Below the pieces are notes generated by a model, which was not told where the DNA came from, did no database searches, and worked only from the letters and a program-made list of their open reading frames with translations. Positions 1-8,480 of a stretch of 64,000 nucleotides of DNA are shown here, one piece after another. Every line of letters begins with the position of its first letter. Within the stretch, counting starts at the first letter, position 1. The position numbers and the translations under genes were made by a program. The stretch is from JAMXLO01 sp963719805 (GTDB taxonomy: Bacteria; Pseudomonadota; Alphaproteobacteria; Acetobacterales; Acetobacteraceae): positions 620,001-684,000 of the forward strand of contig CAVRDF010000008.1 of the NCBI GenBank assembly GCA_963719805.1, given 5' to 3'.

Positions 1-920
1 AGTGATGCCACCGCCGTCAGATCCCAAGGCGGCTCATCCCCGAAGCTTGCGATCAGATGATCGATGAAGCGTCGCGCCTTCAGGGAGATATTGCGCGCGC
101 TCGGATAGAGCGCGTGGATTGCCAGTTCGGAGGTACGGTGATCGGGCAGCAAGGCAATCAGCTCGCCAGCCGCGATCCTTTCGCCGAAGACGAAGGTGGG
201 CCCATAGGCGACACCGACTCCGGCAAGTGCTGCTGCAAGAAGCATCTGCGTGTTGTTGGCCGCGATGCGAACCGGTCCATCGATCAGATGAGTCCGACCT
301 ACAGGATCCGTGAGCGTCCAGTCGCCCGCCGAGACTGCCTCGCTGAAAGCCAGCCGGGGCGCGCCGCGCAGGTCTTCCGCGTTCGCCGGTGTGCCATATC
401 GTTTAAGGAAATCGGGCGACGCGCAGAATACCATGCGGCAAGGCGCTAGGCGTCTGGCGATGAGATCGGAGTCGAGCAATCGGCCAATCCGTATCGCCAC
501 ATCGATCGCCCCCTCGAGAAGGTCAACATAACGATCGCTGAGCATGACCTCCACGGTGACTGCAGGGTGCTGGTCGAGATAGCCGGCCAGCACGTTGCCC
601 AGGTGCATGGCGCCGAAGGCTAAGGGCACGCTGATACGCAACACACCCCTAACGATCTGTTGTTCATCGCTGGCCTCGCGATGCGCGTCGTCGACTTCCT
701 CCAAGATGCGCTTACAGCGCGCGTAGTAGGCTCGGCCCGCATCGGTCAGGCTGAGCTTGCGGGTGCTGCGCTGCATTAGGCGGATATTGAGCTCGGCTTC
801 AATCGCCGAGACGTGCTTGCCAGCCATGGAGACCGACAGGCCGAATCGCCGCGCTGCTCGACTGAGGCTGCCTTCGTCAGCGGCAACAACGAAAATCGCC
901 ATGCCGGTGAGGCGATCCAT
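1..920 (-). CDS. LysR-family transcriptional regulator (3' end outside window)
   Basis: The minus strand reads open from an ATG at 920 to the window edge, about 306 codons. The N-terminus has a winged helix-turn-helix typical of LysR regulators (FVVAADEGSLSRAARRFG, then SVSMAGKHVSAIE, residues about 7-45). It is followed by the two-lobed substrate-binding domain, with a conserved DVAIRIG stretch. GCGGAGCGG lies just upstream of this ATG; the earlier ATG at 953 has no ribosome site. It is divergent from the hydrolase/alcohol dehydrogenase operon, which it probably controls. The C-terminal few residues lie beyond the window. The family call is firm; the target is inferred from gene position. 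Confidence 0.9.
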   Translation of the reverse strand, partial: MDRLTGMAIFVVAADEGSLSRAARRFGLSVSMAGKHVSAIEAELNIRLMQRSTRKLSLTDAGRAYYARCKRILEEVDDAHREASDEQQIVRGVLRISVPLAFGAMHLGNVLAGYLDQHPAVTVEVMLSDRYVDLLEGAIDVAIRIGRLLDSDLIARRLAPCRMVFCASPDFLKRYGTPANAEDLRGAPRLAFSEAVSAGDWTLTDPVGRTHLIDGPVRIAANNTQMLLAAALAGVGVAYGPTFVFGERIAAGELIALLPDHRTSELAIHALYPSARNISLKARRFIDHLIASFGDEPPWDLTAVAS

Positions 921-944
921 GGCCCGCTCCGCATTCAATAACAG

Positions 945-959
945 CAGTATCATATGCTG
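945..959. promoter_or_regulatory. Imperfect inverted repeat between lysR and hydrolase operon
   Basis: The half-sites CAGTAT and ATGCTG are separated by 3 nt and pair at five of six positions. The repeat sits in the divergent interval between the LysR start (920) and the preferred hydrolase start (1062). LysR regulators usually bind such dyads in divergent promoters, so this is a candidate operator; no binding evidence can be seen from sequence alone. Confidence 0.35.
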
Positions 960-1061
960 ATCACAAAAGGGCAATTATCAACTGGATTCAACGATCTATC
1001 TTCGGTCAGAGGCGTCATCGGAGTCGGACGCTGCCTGCCTTCGAAGATCGCGGAGGGCCCC

Positions 1062-2009
1062 TTGAACATCGCGTCGAACGGCATTCGGATTCACGTGGAG
1101 GAAAAGGGCCACGGCAATCCGTCTCTCGTGTTCCTGCACTATTGGGGCGGCTCGTCGCGAACTTGGCGCCACGTCATCGACGCTCTGCCGAATTCGTACC
1201 GCACCATTGCGATCGACCACCGCGGCTGGGGCAAATCTGACGCGCCCGCCAACGGCTACGGCCTGGCCGATCTGGCCGATGACGCGCAGGGCGTGATCGC
1301 TGCGTTGAATCTGAAACGATACATCCTAATCGGCCATTCAATGGGCGGAAAAGTCGCTCAGCTCATGGCGTCTCGCCGGCCGGAAGGCTTGGCCGGCCTC
1401 GTCCTTGTCGCTCCCTCGCCCCCTCAGCCCATGGACATCCCTCCTGACGCGAGGGAGGCGATGGCGGGTGCGTATTTGTCGCGCGACAGCATCGGCATGG
1501 CGATCGACCAGATGCTGACAGCCAAAGTCCTCAGCCAGAAGGACCGCGAGCAGGTGATCGAGGACAGCCTGCGAGGCGCGCCGCAGGCAAAGGCGGCGTG
1601 GCCGCGGTCGACCAGCCTCGAGGACATCAGCCGCAACGTGGCCGCAATCAATGCGCCCACCGTCGTCATCGCGGGCGAACTCGATCGGGTTGACAGTCTC
1701 GACCTGCTCAAGGCGGAACTGCTTTCGCGCATCCCGCACGCCGCCCTCCATGTGCTGCCAGGTACCGGCCATTTAACGCCGCTGGAGTTGTCGCAGGAAC
1801 TTGCGCGACTAATCGGCGACTTCGCCAACGCGCGAACGATGCACAGGTCGCAAAACGAAACGACTGGCACTGTCGCCTCGGCGGAGTTTTATAGCTCGGG
1901 CACCAGCGAAACCCATGGAGGCGGTTATGGCGGAGATGCAATCGACCTATCGAGCGGTGCAGGCAGCGAGTCCGGGCAAGCTGGAACTGACCGAGAAGCC
2001 GCTGCTTGA
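1062..2009 (+). CDS. Alpha/beta-fold hydrolase
   Basis: An alpha/beta hydrolase of about 315 residues. The nucleophile elbow GHSMGG places the catalytic Ser near residue 93, with the acid Asp in AGELD (about 208) and His in GTGH (about 237). HYWGG forms the oxyanion-hole segment. A TTG at 1062 with GGAGGG just upstream is preferred, because the longer reading from ATG 954 adds 36 residues without homology-like content and overlaps the probable promoter. The last 95 nt overlap the next gene, so the genes are likely co-transcribed. The substrate is unknown: esterase, lactonase and haloperoxidase-like activities are all possible. Confidence 0.85.
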   Translation: MNIASNGIRIHVEEKGHGNPSLVFLHYWGGSSRTWRHVIDALPNSYRTIAIDHRGWGKSDAPANGYGLADLADDAQGVIAALNLKRYILIGHSMGGKVAQLMASRRPEGLAGLVLVAPSPPQPMDIPPDAREAMAGAYLSRDSIGMAIDQMLTAKVLSQKDREQVIEDSLRGAPQAKAAWPRSTSLEDISRNVAAINAPTVVIAGELDRVDSLDLLKAELLSRIPHAALHVLPGTGHLTPLELSQELARLIGDFANARTMHRSQNETTGTVASAEFYSSGTSETHGGGYGGDAIDLSSGAGSESGQAGTDREAAA

Positions 2010-2949
2010 TCCGCCTGCCGGGCATGTCCGCTTGCGTGTCGAGGCCTGTGGTGTGTGCCATTCGGATTCGGCGACGGTGGATGGACTTTTGCCGATCCAA
2101 TGGCCGAGGGTGCCTGGCCATGAAGCAGTCGGATGCATCGATATGATCGGGGAAGGCGTTGAAGGCTGGGTCGTTGGCCAGCGCGTCGGCGTCGGCTTCC
2201 TCGGTGGCAGTTGCGGGCACTGTGAGTATTGCCGCGACGGCGACCTCGTGAATTGCGTAAACCAGCCCTTCACCGGCGTGCAGCAGGACGGCGGCTACGC
2301 GGAGGCGATGATCGCCAGGGCCAGCGGCCTGATGGCTGTACCGGACGAACTCTCATCGATTGGTGCAGCTCCGCTGCTTTGCGCAGGCTTAACGACCTTC
2401 AGCGCGCTGCGAAACTCGCCAGCGCGGGCAGGAGATGTAGTCGCAGTGTTCGGGGTCGGCGGACTCGGCCATCTTGGTGTTCAATACGCCCGCCACATGG
2501 GGTTCGAAGTTGTCGCGATCGATCGTGGTGACGAAAAGGCGGAGCTTTCCAGAAAACTTGGCGCGCACCACTATATTGACGGTTCCGCCTCCAACGTCGC
2601 CAAAGCACTCCAGGAGCTCGGGGGCGCAGAGGTGGTGTTGGCCACAGCCTCGGGTGGAAAGGCCGTCGCCACGGCCCTCGGTGGCTTACGACGCGGCGGC
2701 GTGGTGATTTCGCTCGGCGCGACCGACGAGCCTATTGAGCTGTCGGCGTTTGAACTGCTGTTCAAACAGATCGGTGTCGAGGGAGCTCTCACGGGGACCC
2801 CGAAGGCTGGCGATAAGACGCTCCGATTCAGCGCAATGAGCGAGGTCGCCGCGATGATCGAAACCATGCCGCTCGAAGGGGCCTCGGAAGCCTACGCTAA
2901 GATGATATCTGGCAAAGCGCGCTTCAGGATGGTTCTCACGATGGGCTAA
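1927..2949 (+). CDS. Zinc-dependent alcohol dehydrogenase (MDR family)
   Basis: A medium-chain alcohol dehydrogenase of about 340 residues. Catalytic zinc ligands are visible as C41 in CGVCHSD, the GHE motif at 64-66 and C152. The structural zinc site C-x2-C-x2-C-x7-C lies at 96-110, and the NAD(P) Rossmann motif GVGGLG at 176-181. ATG 1927 is preferred over 1915 because GGAGG lies 6-7 nt ahead of it. It follows the hydrolase and precedes a GFA-type protein and an aldehyde dehydrogenase, which suggests stepwise oxidation alcohol to aldehyde to acid. The natural alcohol cannot be told from the sequence. Confidence 0.93.
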   Translation: MAEMQSTYRAVQAASPGKLELTEKPLLDPPAGHVRLRVEACGVCHSDSATVDGLLPIQWPRVPGHEAVGCIDMIGEGVEGWVVGQRVGVGFLGGSCGHCEYCRDGDLVNCVNQPFTGVQQDGGYAEAMIARASGLMAVPDELSSIGAAPLLCAGLTTFSALRNSPARAGDVVAVFGVGGLGHLGVQYARHMGFEVVAIDRGDEKAELSRKLGAHHYIDGSASNVAKALQELGGAEVVLATASGGKAVATALGGLRRGGVVISLGATDEPIELSAFELLFKQIGVEGALTGTPKAGDKTLRFSAMSEVAAMIETMPLEGASEAYAKMISGKARFRMVLTMG

Positions 2950-2990
2950 GGGCCTCGCCAAGCTGCGGCTTGAAAGTCGGAAGGTAGCTC

Positions 2991-3439
2991 ATGAGCGACC
3001 AGACACCCGAAGTACCGGAAACGCCGACGGACCGCTGCATGTGCAGCGCGGTAAACTACACAATTACTGAAAAGCGCTCGTGGATTGCCTTTGTCACTGC
3101 GACCGGTGCCGTCCGCAACCGGGAAGCGCGTACTCCAAGATCGTCTTCGTCCACCGCAGCGCGGTTGCAATGACCGGCGAGACTGAAGTCTTCGACGACA
3201 TCGGTTCAAGCGGGCTCAGAGTGTTGCGCCGCTACTGCCCGCGCTGCGGTTCACTTTTGAGCACCAAGCCCGACCTGACTCCGGACCTGATGATAGTCAA
3301 GGCCGGGACCCTCGATTCAAATAGATGGTTCCACCCGACGTGCGAGATGTTCGACGGGCAGCACCGGCCCAGTGTCAGTCCGGTTCCCGGCGCCACACAA
3401 CTTGACGGCAATCCCGAGATCCACGCGGGGCTTCAATGA
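2991..3439 (+). pseudogene. GFA-family (glutathione-dependent formaldehyde-activating-like) zinc protein, frameshifted
   Basis: The first part (from ATG 2991) reads a GFA start ending at CMCSAVNYTITEK. The homologous continuation DCLCHCDRC...GSAYSKIVF and the later CPRCGS zinc motif lie in another frame down to the stop at 3439. Adding one A to the AAAA run at 3070-3073 would restore a single protein of about 148 residues with all zinc cysteines. The stop overlaps the ATG of the aldehyde dehydrogenase (ATGA), showing operon design. It is either a real pseudogene or a sequencing error. GFA proteins are often annotated with aldehyde handling, but the function of most members is unproven. Confidence 0.75.
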
Positions 3440-4815
3440 ATACCTTCCAGCGCATTTTCGACGAACAAAAGGCGCTCTTCGCCACAGGCATCACACGGTC
3501 CTACGAATGGCGCGTCGAGCAACTCGACCGCATGGCCAGCATGATAAGTGAGAACCAAGGACGCTTCCACGAGGCGTTGGCCAAGGACTTCAAGACCGCC
3601 TCCCAGGAATACATCTTCGAGACTGCAGCGTCGGCCGGAGAGGCACAAGTTCAGAAGAGCCAATTGAAGGATTGGATGGAACCCGTCGAAGCACCGGTGC
3701 CACGCTTCATGGCCAATACTGGCCACAAGGCGATGATCTATCGCGAGCCCTATGGCGTGGCGCTGATCATCGGGCCGTTCAACGGACCCTTGCTCTTGCT
3801 GATCCGACCGGCGCTTGCCGCGTTGGCTGCGGGCAACACCTGCGTCCTCAAACTGAGTGAAGCACTTTCGGCGACGACAAGTGTGCTTCTCGAGCTCGTG
3901 GCGAAATATTTCGACCCGAGAGCCGTGACGGCGGTGCCAGGCGGTAAAGAGGAGAATACCGAACTCCTGAAGCTGCCATTCGATTTCATCTTCTTTACTG
4001 GCAGTACCTATGTCGGGAAGATCGTCGCGCGGGCGGCCGCGGAAAACCTCACGCCCGTCCTGCTCGAACTCGGCGGGATCAACCCGGCGCTCGTGGACGA
4101 GACGGCCAATATCCCCGACGCAGCGAAAAAAATCGTTTGGGGCGCGATGGCTTGGGGCGGGCAATGGTGCACATCACCAGGCTACGCCTATGTTCAAGAG
4201 TCCGTTGCAGAGGCCTTTGTCGCGGAAGCCAAGAAGGCGCTGGTGGAGCTCTTTGGTGATGATCCGAAATCCAACTCCGATTATTCGCGCATCATCAACC
4301 CACACACGGTTTCTCGATTAGCATCGCTCATCGACCCCGCAAAGGTGATCGCCGGCGGCAAGTCCGATCCGAACGCGCGCTATCTCGATCCCACGCTCCT
4401 CTATCCCATTACTTGGGAAGACAAAATCATGGAGGACGAGATCTTCGGCCCGATCCTGCCGATCCTCACCTATCGGAAGCTCGACGAAGCGTTCGGCTAC
4501 ATTGCATCGGCGCCACGCCCACTCGCGGCCTTCATTTTCAGCCGAGAGCAGCGGACCATCGACCGATTCGTCAGCGAATTGTCATACGGTGGTGGCGCGG
4601 TGAACCAAGTGAACATCCATCTGTTCGTCGAGACGATGCCGTTCGGCGGAACCGGAGCCGCCGGAATAGGCCACTATTACGGAAAATACGGCTACGACGC
4701 CCTCACGCACGCCAAGTCGGTGCTGATCTCTCCGCCCGACGTCGCGATCGATCACCTATTTTCGCCCTTCACCAACGAAAAGAACCAGGCGCTTCAACAG
4801 TGGTTTGAATATTGA
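3436..4815 (+). CDS. NAD(P)-dependent aldehyde dehydrogenase, ALDH3-like
   Basis: 459 residues, the short ALDH3/coniferyl-aldehyde-dehydrogenase length. The catalytic Cys is C245 in GGQWCTSPG and the general base E211 is in LLELGGINP. The cofactor-binding segment FFTGST is at 187-191. The C-terminal FGGTGAAGIGHYYGKYGYD block is typical of this class. The ATG overlaps the stop of the preceding gene by 4 nt, so it is translationally coupled. It probably oxidises the aldehyde produced by the upstream alcohol dehydrogenase. Confidence 0.93.
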   Translation: MNTFQRIFDEQKALFATGITRSYEWRVEQLDRMASMISENQGRFHEALAKDFKTASQEYIFETAASAGEAQVQKSQLKDWMEPVEAPVPRFMANTGHKAMIYREPYGVALIIGPFNGPLLLLIRPALAALAAGNTCVLKLSEALSATTSVLLELVAKYFDPRAVTAVPGGKEENTELLKLPFDFIFFTGSTYVGKIVARAAAENLTPVLLELGGINPALVDETANIPDAAKKIVWGAMAWGGQWCTSPGYAYVQESVAEAFVAEAKKALVELFGDDPKSNSDYSRIINPHTVSRLASLIDPAKVIAGGKSDPNARYLDPTLLYPITWEDKIMEDEIFGPILPILTYRKLDEAFGYIASAPRPLAAFIFSREQRTIDRFVSELSYGGGAVNQVNIHLFVETMPFGGTGAAGIGHYYGKYGYDALTHAKSVLISPPDVAIDHLFSPFTNEKNQALQQWFEY

Positions 4816-5255
4816 AGGGGGTCATGGCGCAGGCGGCACCCGACGCAGCGGCGAAGTATGAAGTGGGTAGTGATCGATGTTGGGGTGAGCGGTCGCTCCG
4901 CGGCGATCCCCACGCACAGTCTGGCCCAAGGACCACCCGCGGAGAGCGCGTGCCGGTTCCGGATGGCGCATGCGCTTCCCTTCAAGGCGCCGCTTTACGA
5001 ACTGGAATTGTCGAGACGCCCACGCCGCTGACTGAGGTAATGATTGCAGCCTTAATTACCGCCCAGCCCCTGCTCGGCAGGCTGCGAGCCTCGACGTCGC
5101 CAGCCGGCAGCAGAAGATAATCACCCGTGACGTCGAGGCTAGAAAACTCAACGGCTAAATGCAGTAGCCCCTCGTTCGGATCGCAGTGAGTCCGCCGTAT
5201 CACCTCTCTCCCGCTGCTGACGGTCCGGCTGGTGTAACTGGGGTGCCTTGTTGAG
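4816..5255. other. Gap without a recognisable gene
   Basis: About 440 nt between the aldehyde dehydrogenase and dps. Open frames exist on both strands (plus 4812-5120, minus 4982-5350), but neither has a ribosome site with a convincing start or any family resemblance I recognise. The minus frame overlaps dps. Confidence 0.5.
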
Positions 5256-5771
5256 TCATCGAGATGTATGGTGACTTGCCTCATACAGAAACCACGCACG
5301 TCGCTCCGTCTCATCGATGAATACTTCGAGCAAGCTGGCCGTTGCCACATCCTTGTGCTCGTCGATCATGCCGTGGGCCTCGCGCATCCGCTTCACGAGT
5401 TCGCCATTATCTTCGCGCAGTTCCGCCAGCATGCCCTGTGGCGTGACATAGTGGGCGTCATTGTCGGCGATCCGCTGATTGCGCGCGATCTCGCCAATGG
5501 AATGCAACGTGAGCTGACCCAGCTTGCGCGTCCGCTCAGCGAGCACGTCGGTCATGGCGAAAATTTGGTCGGATTGCTCATCGAGCATGAGGTGATAGTC
5601 GCGGAAATGCGGACCAGTCATGTGCCAATGGAAGTTTTTGGTCTTCATATAAAGAGCAAAAACGTCAGCCAGTAACCCGTTGAGGGCTGCCGCTATGTCA
5701 CGTGCCGCATTCGCACCAATATCAGTCGGTGTGGCGAGCGCGGGTGGTACGGCGTGGGTTTGGTTGGCCAT
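5256..5771 (-). CDS. dps: DNA-protecting ferritin-like protein Dps
   Basis: 171 residues, the usual Dps length. The intersubunit ferroxidase residues H48, H60, D64, D75 and E79 occur with exactly the spacing of the E. coli Dps site, within the segment from NFHWHMTGPHF to VLAERTRKLG. Dps forms a dodecameric shell that oxidises and stores iron with hydrogen peroxide and binds DNA in stress or stationary phase. The N-terminal tail has few lysines, so DNA binding is less certain than ferroxidase activity. GGAGAGCATAA precedes the ATG. It stands alone, upstream of no obvious operon partner. Confidence 0.95.
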   Translation of the reverse strand: MANQTHAVPPALATPTDIGANAARDIAAALNGLLADVFALYMKTKNFHWHMTGPHFRDYHLMLDEQSDQIFAMTDVLAERTRKLGQLTLHSIGEIARNQRIADNDAHYVTPQGMLAELREDNGELVKRMREAHGMIDEHKDVATASLLEVFIDETERRAWFLYEASHHTSR

Positions 5772-5813
5772 TTATGCTCTCCGATGTTGAACGGGTAGCG
5801 ACGGATAAGAAAG

Positions 5814-6764
5814 TCAGTGGGGGTCAGCCGTTCGCTCCAGAGCCGAACGGTCCCAGCCACCGAGATTGGCCGCGGCTTCGTAGGTGCTAACCAGATAGCG
5901 CATCAACTCACTATCCGGCGACGTCGCCTGGCGGACAGCGTCATAGGGCAAAATGTGCTGGCCAAGGCTTCGGTCGTAGTATGTGCCGACAGCAGACATC
6001 GGTGCGGACGCAAAACCCTGTGGTTCGGGATAGGCATAGCTATAGAATGCCGCTTTGCCGAACCCCCCGTTGCCCGGCCAGAAGCCACAGCTGCTGACTT
6101 CGTGCGAATAGGCCTCCTGCATGACCCAGGGACCGAGGTTCGGCGAACCGCTCGTCAATTGCGGTGCGATGCGGCCGGAGAAGCGGGTGACAGCGATGTC
6201 GAAACTGCCCCAAAAGAAATGCACCGGACTGACTTTTCCGAGAAACTGTCCCCTGAACAGGGTGAGGACCCGTTCGACCTGAACAAGAGCCCTCCAGAAC
6301 CGTTGGACATAGTCCGGGTCGTAGGAAGCGTGCGCTCGGTCATGCTGGAATGGGATGGCATCCGGGATTTCAACTGGCATGGTCCAGATCCGGGTTTCCA
6401 GCCCGAGTTTGCGAAGACGCTCCATGACTTCAGCATAGAAATCCGCAACCGACCGTGGGCCGAGAGCGACGGTTTCGATCGCACCTCTGCTCGTCTGAAT
6501 CTTCAAATTGTGATCGATGAAGTCGAAGTCGACTTGAAAACTCGCCCCGCCATAAGGAATCGGCGAGGTTGTTAGCCCGCGGCAGGTTACATACAACGGG
6601 ACTTGCCACCAGTGGTTGACCAGCGGCGCATGAGCGAGGCGAATTTTTCCAACCACCTGCGTCCATAGATGCAGTGTCGCGCAGGTGTCGGACCAGTCTG
6701 AAAACGGGAGATCGGGCCAGTCGCCTTGGCCGGATTGTCGCACGTTCTCTATGATTGTGGTCAT
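5814..6764 (-). CDS. DUF5996 family protein
   Basis: About 316 residues from ATG 6764, which has AGGAGAAAGGCG upstream; an upstream start at 6812 lacks this. The protein opens with the tryptophan-rich WPDLPFSDWSDTCATLHLWTQ typical of DUF5996 and later shows FFWGSFDIAVTRFSGR, HEVSSCGFWPGNGG and FYSYAYPEP blocks. No catalytic residues are assigned for the family. No signal peptide or membrane segment is visible, so it is probably cytosolic. The function is unknown. Confidence 0.85.
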   Translation of the reverse strand: MTTIIENVRQSGQGDWPDLPFSDWSDTCATLHLWTQVVGKIRLAHAPLVNHWWQVPLYVTCRGLTTSPIPYGGASFQVDFDFIDHNLKIQTSRGAIETVALGPRSVADFYAEVMERLRKLGLETRIWTMPVEIPDAIPFQHDRAHASYDPDYVQRFWRALVQVERVLTLFRGQFLGKVSPVHFFWGSFDIAVTRFSGRIAPQLTSGSPNLGPWVMQEAYSHEVSSCGFWPGNGGFGKAAFYSYAYPEPQGFASAPMSAVGTYYDRSLGQHILPYDAVRQATSPDSELMRYLVSTYEAAANLGGWDRSALERTADPH

Positions 6765-7210
6765 CGCCTTTCTCCTCATTGGCCTCCAGTACAAGGTATT
6801 CCTGGAGACCACTTCTACGTGTCATCGGGTACGGGTATCGCGAAGCCATTTAGCGTGATCGGAACGAAACAATAGTGTCCATCGTTGGGAGTTCCTCACT
6901 TGACTCGGAGTTCACGTCGTGGGCCTGCACGTTCCAATTGGACAGCTGGTTGTTGCCCAATTCGCGCGACAACCTAGACAGGTCTGCTCCGGAAGGTAAG
7001 GCGCCCGTCTCTCTGAGTTAACAATAACGCGCTGCGTCGACGACCGCCAGAATGCGCAATTGGTATCGGCTTGTCGGCCCTTGCGTGCGAGCGTGGTATG
7101 ATTTTTGTGGTTACGACGTGACCGCCAATGCCACAGCGCGTCGGTCTCCGACGCTGCCGTAGCGCCGCTCCGTTGCAGAAACTTGGTCAGCGGAATAGTC
7201 AGGATGCCGC
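6765..7210. other. Divergent intergenic region, nothing recognised
   Basis: 446 nt between the divergent DUF5996 gene and the membrane-protein gene at 7211. It must carry both promoters. I see no RNA gene, strong dyad or coding fragment in it. Confidence 0.4.
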
Positions 7211-8020
7211 ATGCGCTTAGTCATGAACCCGGATATGATTTACCAGTACCCGATATGGGCTGTCGGCTTGCTGCTTGGAGGTGCAGCGGTATTTGGCGCA
7301 GTTATCCTTGAACTCTGCGCACGCCGGCTGCTGCCAATTGAACTGCGACGGCAGCACAACGATGTGGCAGCTCCGATTTTCTCCATCATCGGCGTCACTT
7401 ATGCAGTTCTATTGGCTTTCGTTGCCATGCTTGCTTGGGAAGGTTTCAATAAGGCGAAGGCCGCCAGCTATGCAGAGGCTGCACGGATTGGGGAAGTCTA
7501 CAATCTGTCTACCGGGTTTCCGGATCCCGAGAAGGCGTCGATTCAGAACCAGATCCTGGAGTACGCGCGACGTGTTATGAATGTCGAATGGCCTGAACAG
7601 GCGAAAGGACGCATCGTCGATCAGGACTTGATCTATCTCAACGAATTGAATAAGATGGCTGTCGGTGTTCAGGCATCTGGCGAAGCAGGTCATGACTTGC
7701 ATGCGTCTCTTCTCCAGTCGGTTGAGCGCCTATGGGACGCAAGACAAGAGAGATTGCTAGCCGCGCAGTCTACCATTCCGGACATCATTTGGTTTGTGGT
7801 GATCCTCGGCGGGGCTTTAACAGTGGCTTTCGGCTCATTCCTCGGGGCGCCGAGCTTGCGGATGCAGCTTGCGATGGCGGCGATGCTGGCCATATCCGGC
7901 GTGCTCGTTCTGATACTAATTATAGCGCTTAGCAATCCATTCCGTGGAGACTTTCGGGTCTCGACGGCGCCGTTCGAGCATGTCCTTTTGCGAATGGAAG
8001 CTACGGCGAAATCGCAATAA
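7211..8020 (+). CDS. DUF4239 (bestrophin-like domain) membrane protein
   Basis: 269 residues with two hydrophobic helices near the N-terminus (about 14-34 and 56-76), a soluble alpha-helical middle rich in charged residues and two C-terminal helices (about 196-216 and 220-243). This layout, with APIFSIIGVTYAVLLAF in the second helix, is that of DUF4239 proteins. The role is unknown; the family is distantly compared to bestrophin channels. AGGA lies 6 nt ahead of the ATG. A small membrane ORF follows after 14 nt. Confidence 0.82.
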   Translation: MRLVMNPDMIYQYPIWAVGLLLGGAAVFGAVILELCARRLLPIELRRQHNDVAAPIFSIIGVTYAVLLAFVAMLAWEGFNKAKAASYAEAARIGEVYNLSTGFPDPEKASIQNQILEYARRVMNVEWPEQAKGRIVDQDLIYLNELNKMAVGVQASGEAGHDLHASLLQSVERLWDARQERLLAAQSTIPDIIWFVVILGGALTVAFGSFLGAPSLRMQLAMAAMLAISGVLVLILIIALSNPFRGDFRVSTAPFEHVLLRMEATAKSQ

Positions 8021-8034
8021 ATCGACGCAACGAC

Positions 8035-8286
8035 ATGCCATGGCTAGGCGTGCTCATTACCGCCCAAACCGCCACTGTCATTTTTTCAATGTTCGCCGGC
8101 GTCGCGTGGCTGACATCTGCCACTGGCAGGCGATTGTTCCACAAGCCATGGCTCGGGACGGCACCTCTGATGGAGGACCCAATTGAGAGAGTGAGCTATC
8201 AGGCGCGCTGGAGCACCCTTGCGGCGCTGTTCGCCGCAATTGCAGCAATGCCGCAGATTGGGGTCCTTGCTAAGCATTTGCCGTAG
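8035..8286 (+). CDS. Small hypothetical membrane protein
   Basis: 83 residues with two probable membrane helices (about 5-27 and 58-74) joined by a polar loop containing KPWLG. It follows the DUF4239 gene by 14 nt on the same strand, so it may be co-transcribed. No known family is recognised and the ribosome site is weak, so the ORF is plausible but not certain. Confidence 0.5.
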   Translation: MPWLGVLITAQTATVIFSMFAGVAWLTSATGRRLFHKPWLGTAPLMEDPIERVSYQARWSTLAALFAAIAAMPQIGVLAKHLP

Positions 8287-8480
8287 CCCATTCGGGCAAG
8301 AGACGGGGATAGGTGAGGCTCTCGGTCCCTCTGCCTCAGAATTATTCTTGGTAATAGATTGCATAACGAATTCGACGGCCGCTCGACTTGATTTGCGGGA
8401 GAGCTGGGGAACGCCATGCCGCAATATGTCTCGTCACGGTGACGGCCGACCGGCTGTTCGCTTGCGTGGGAGCGCTACCC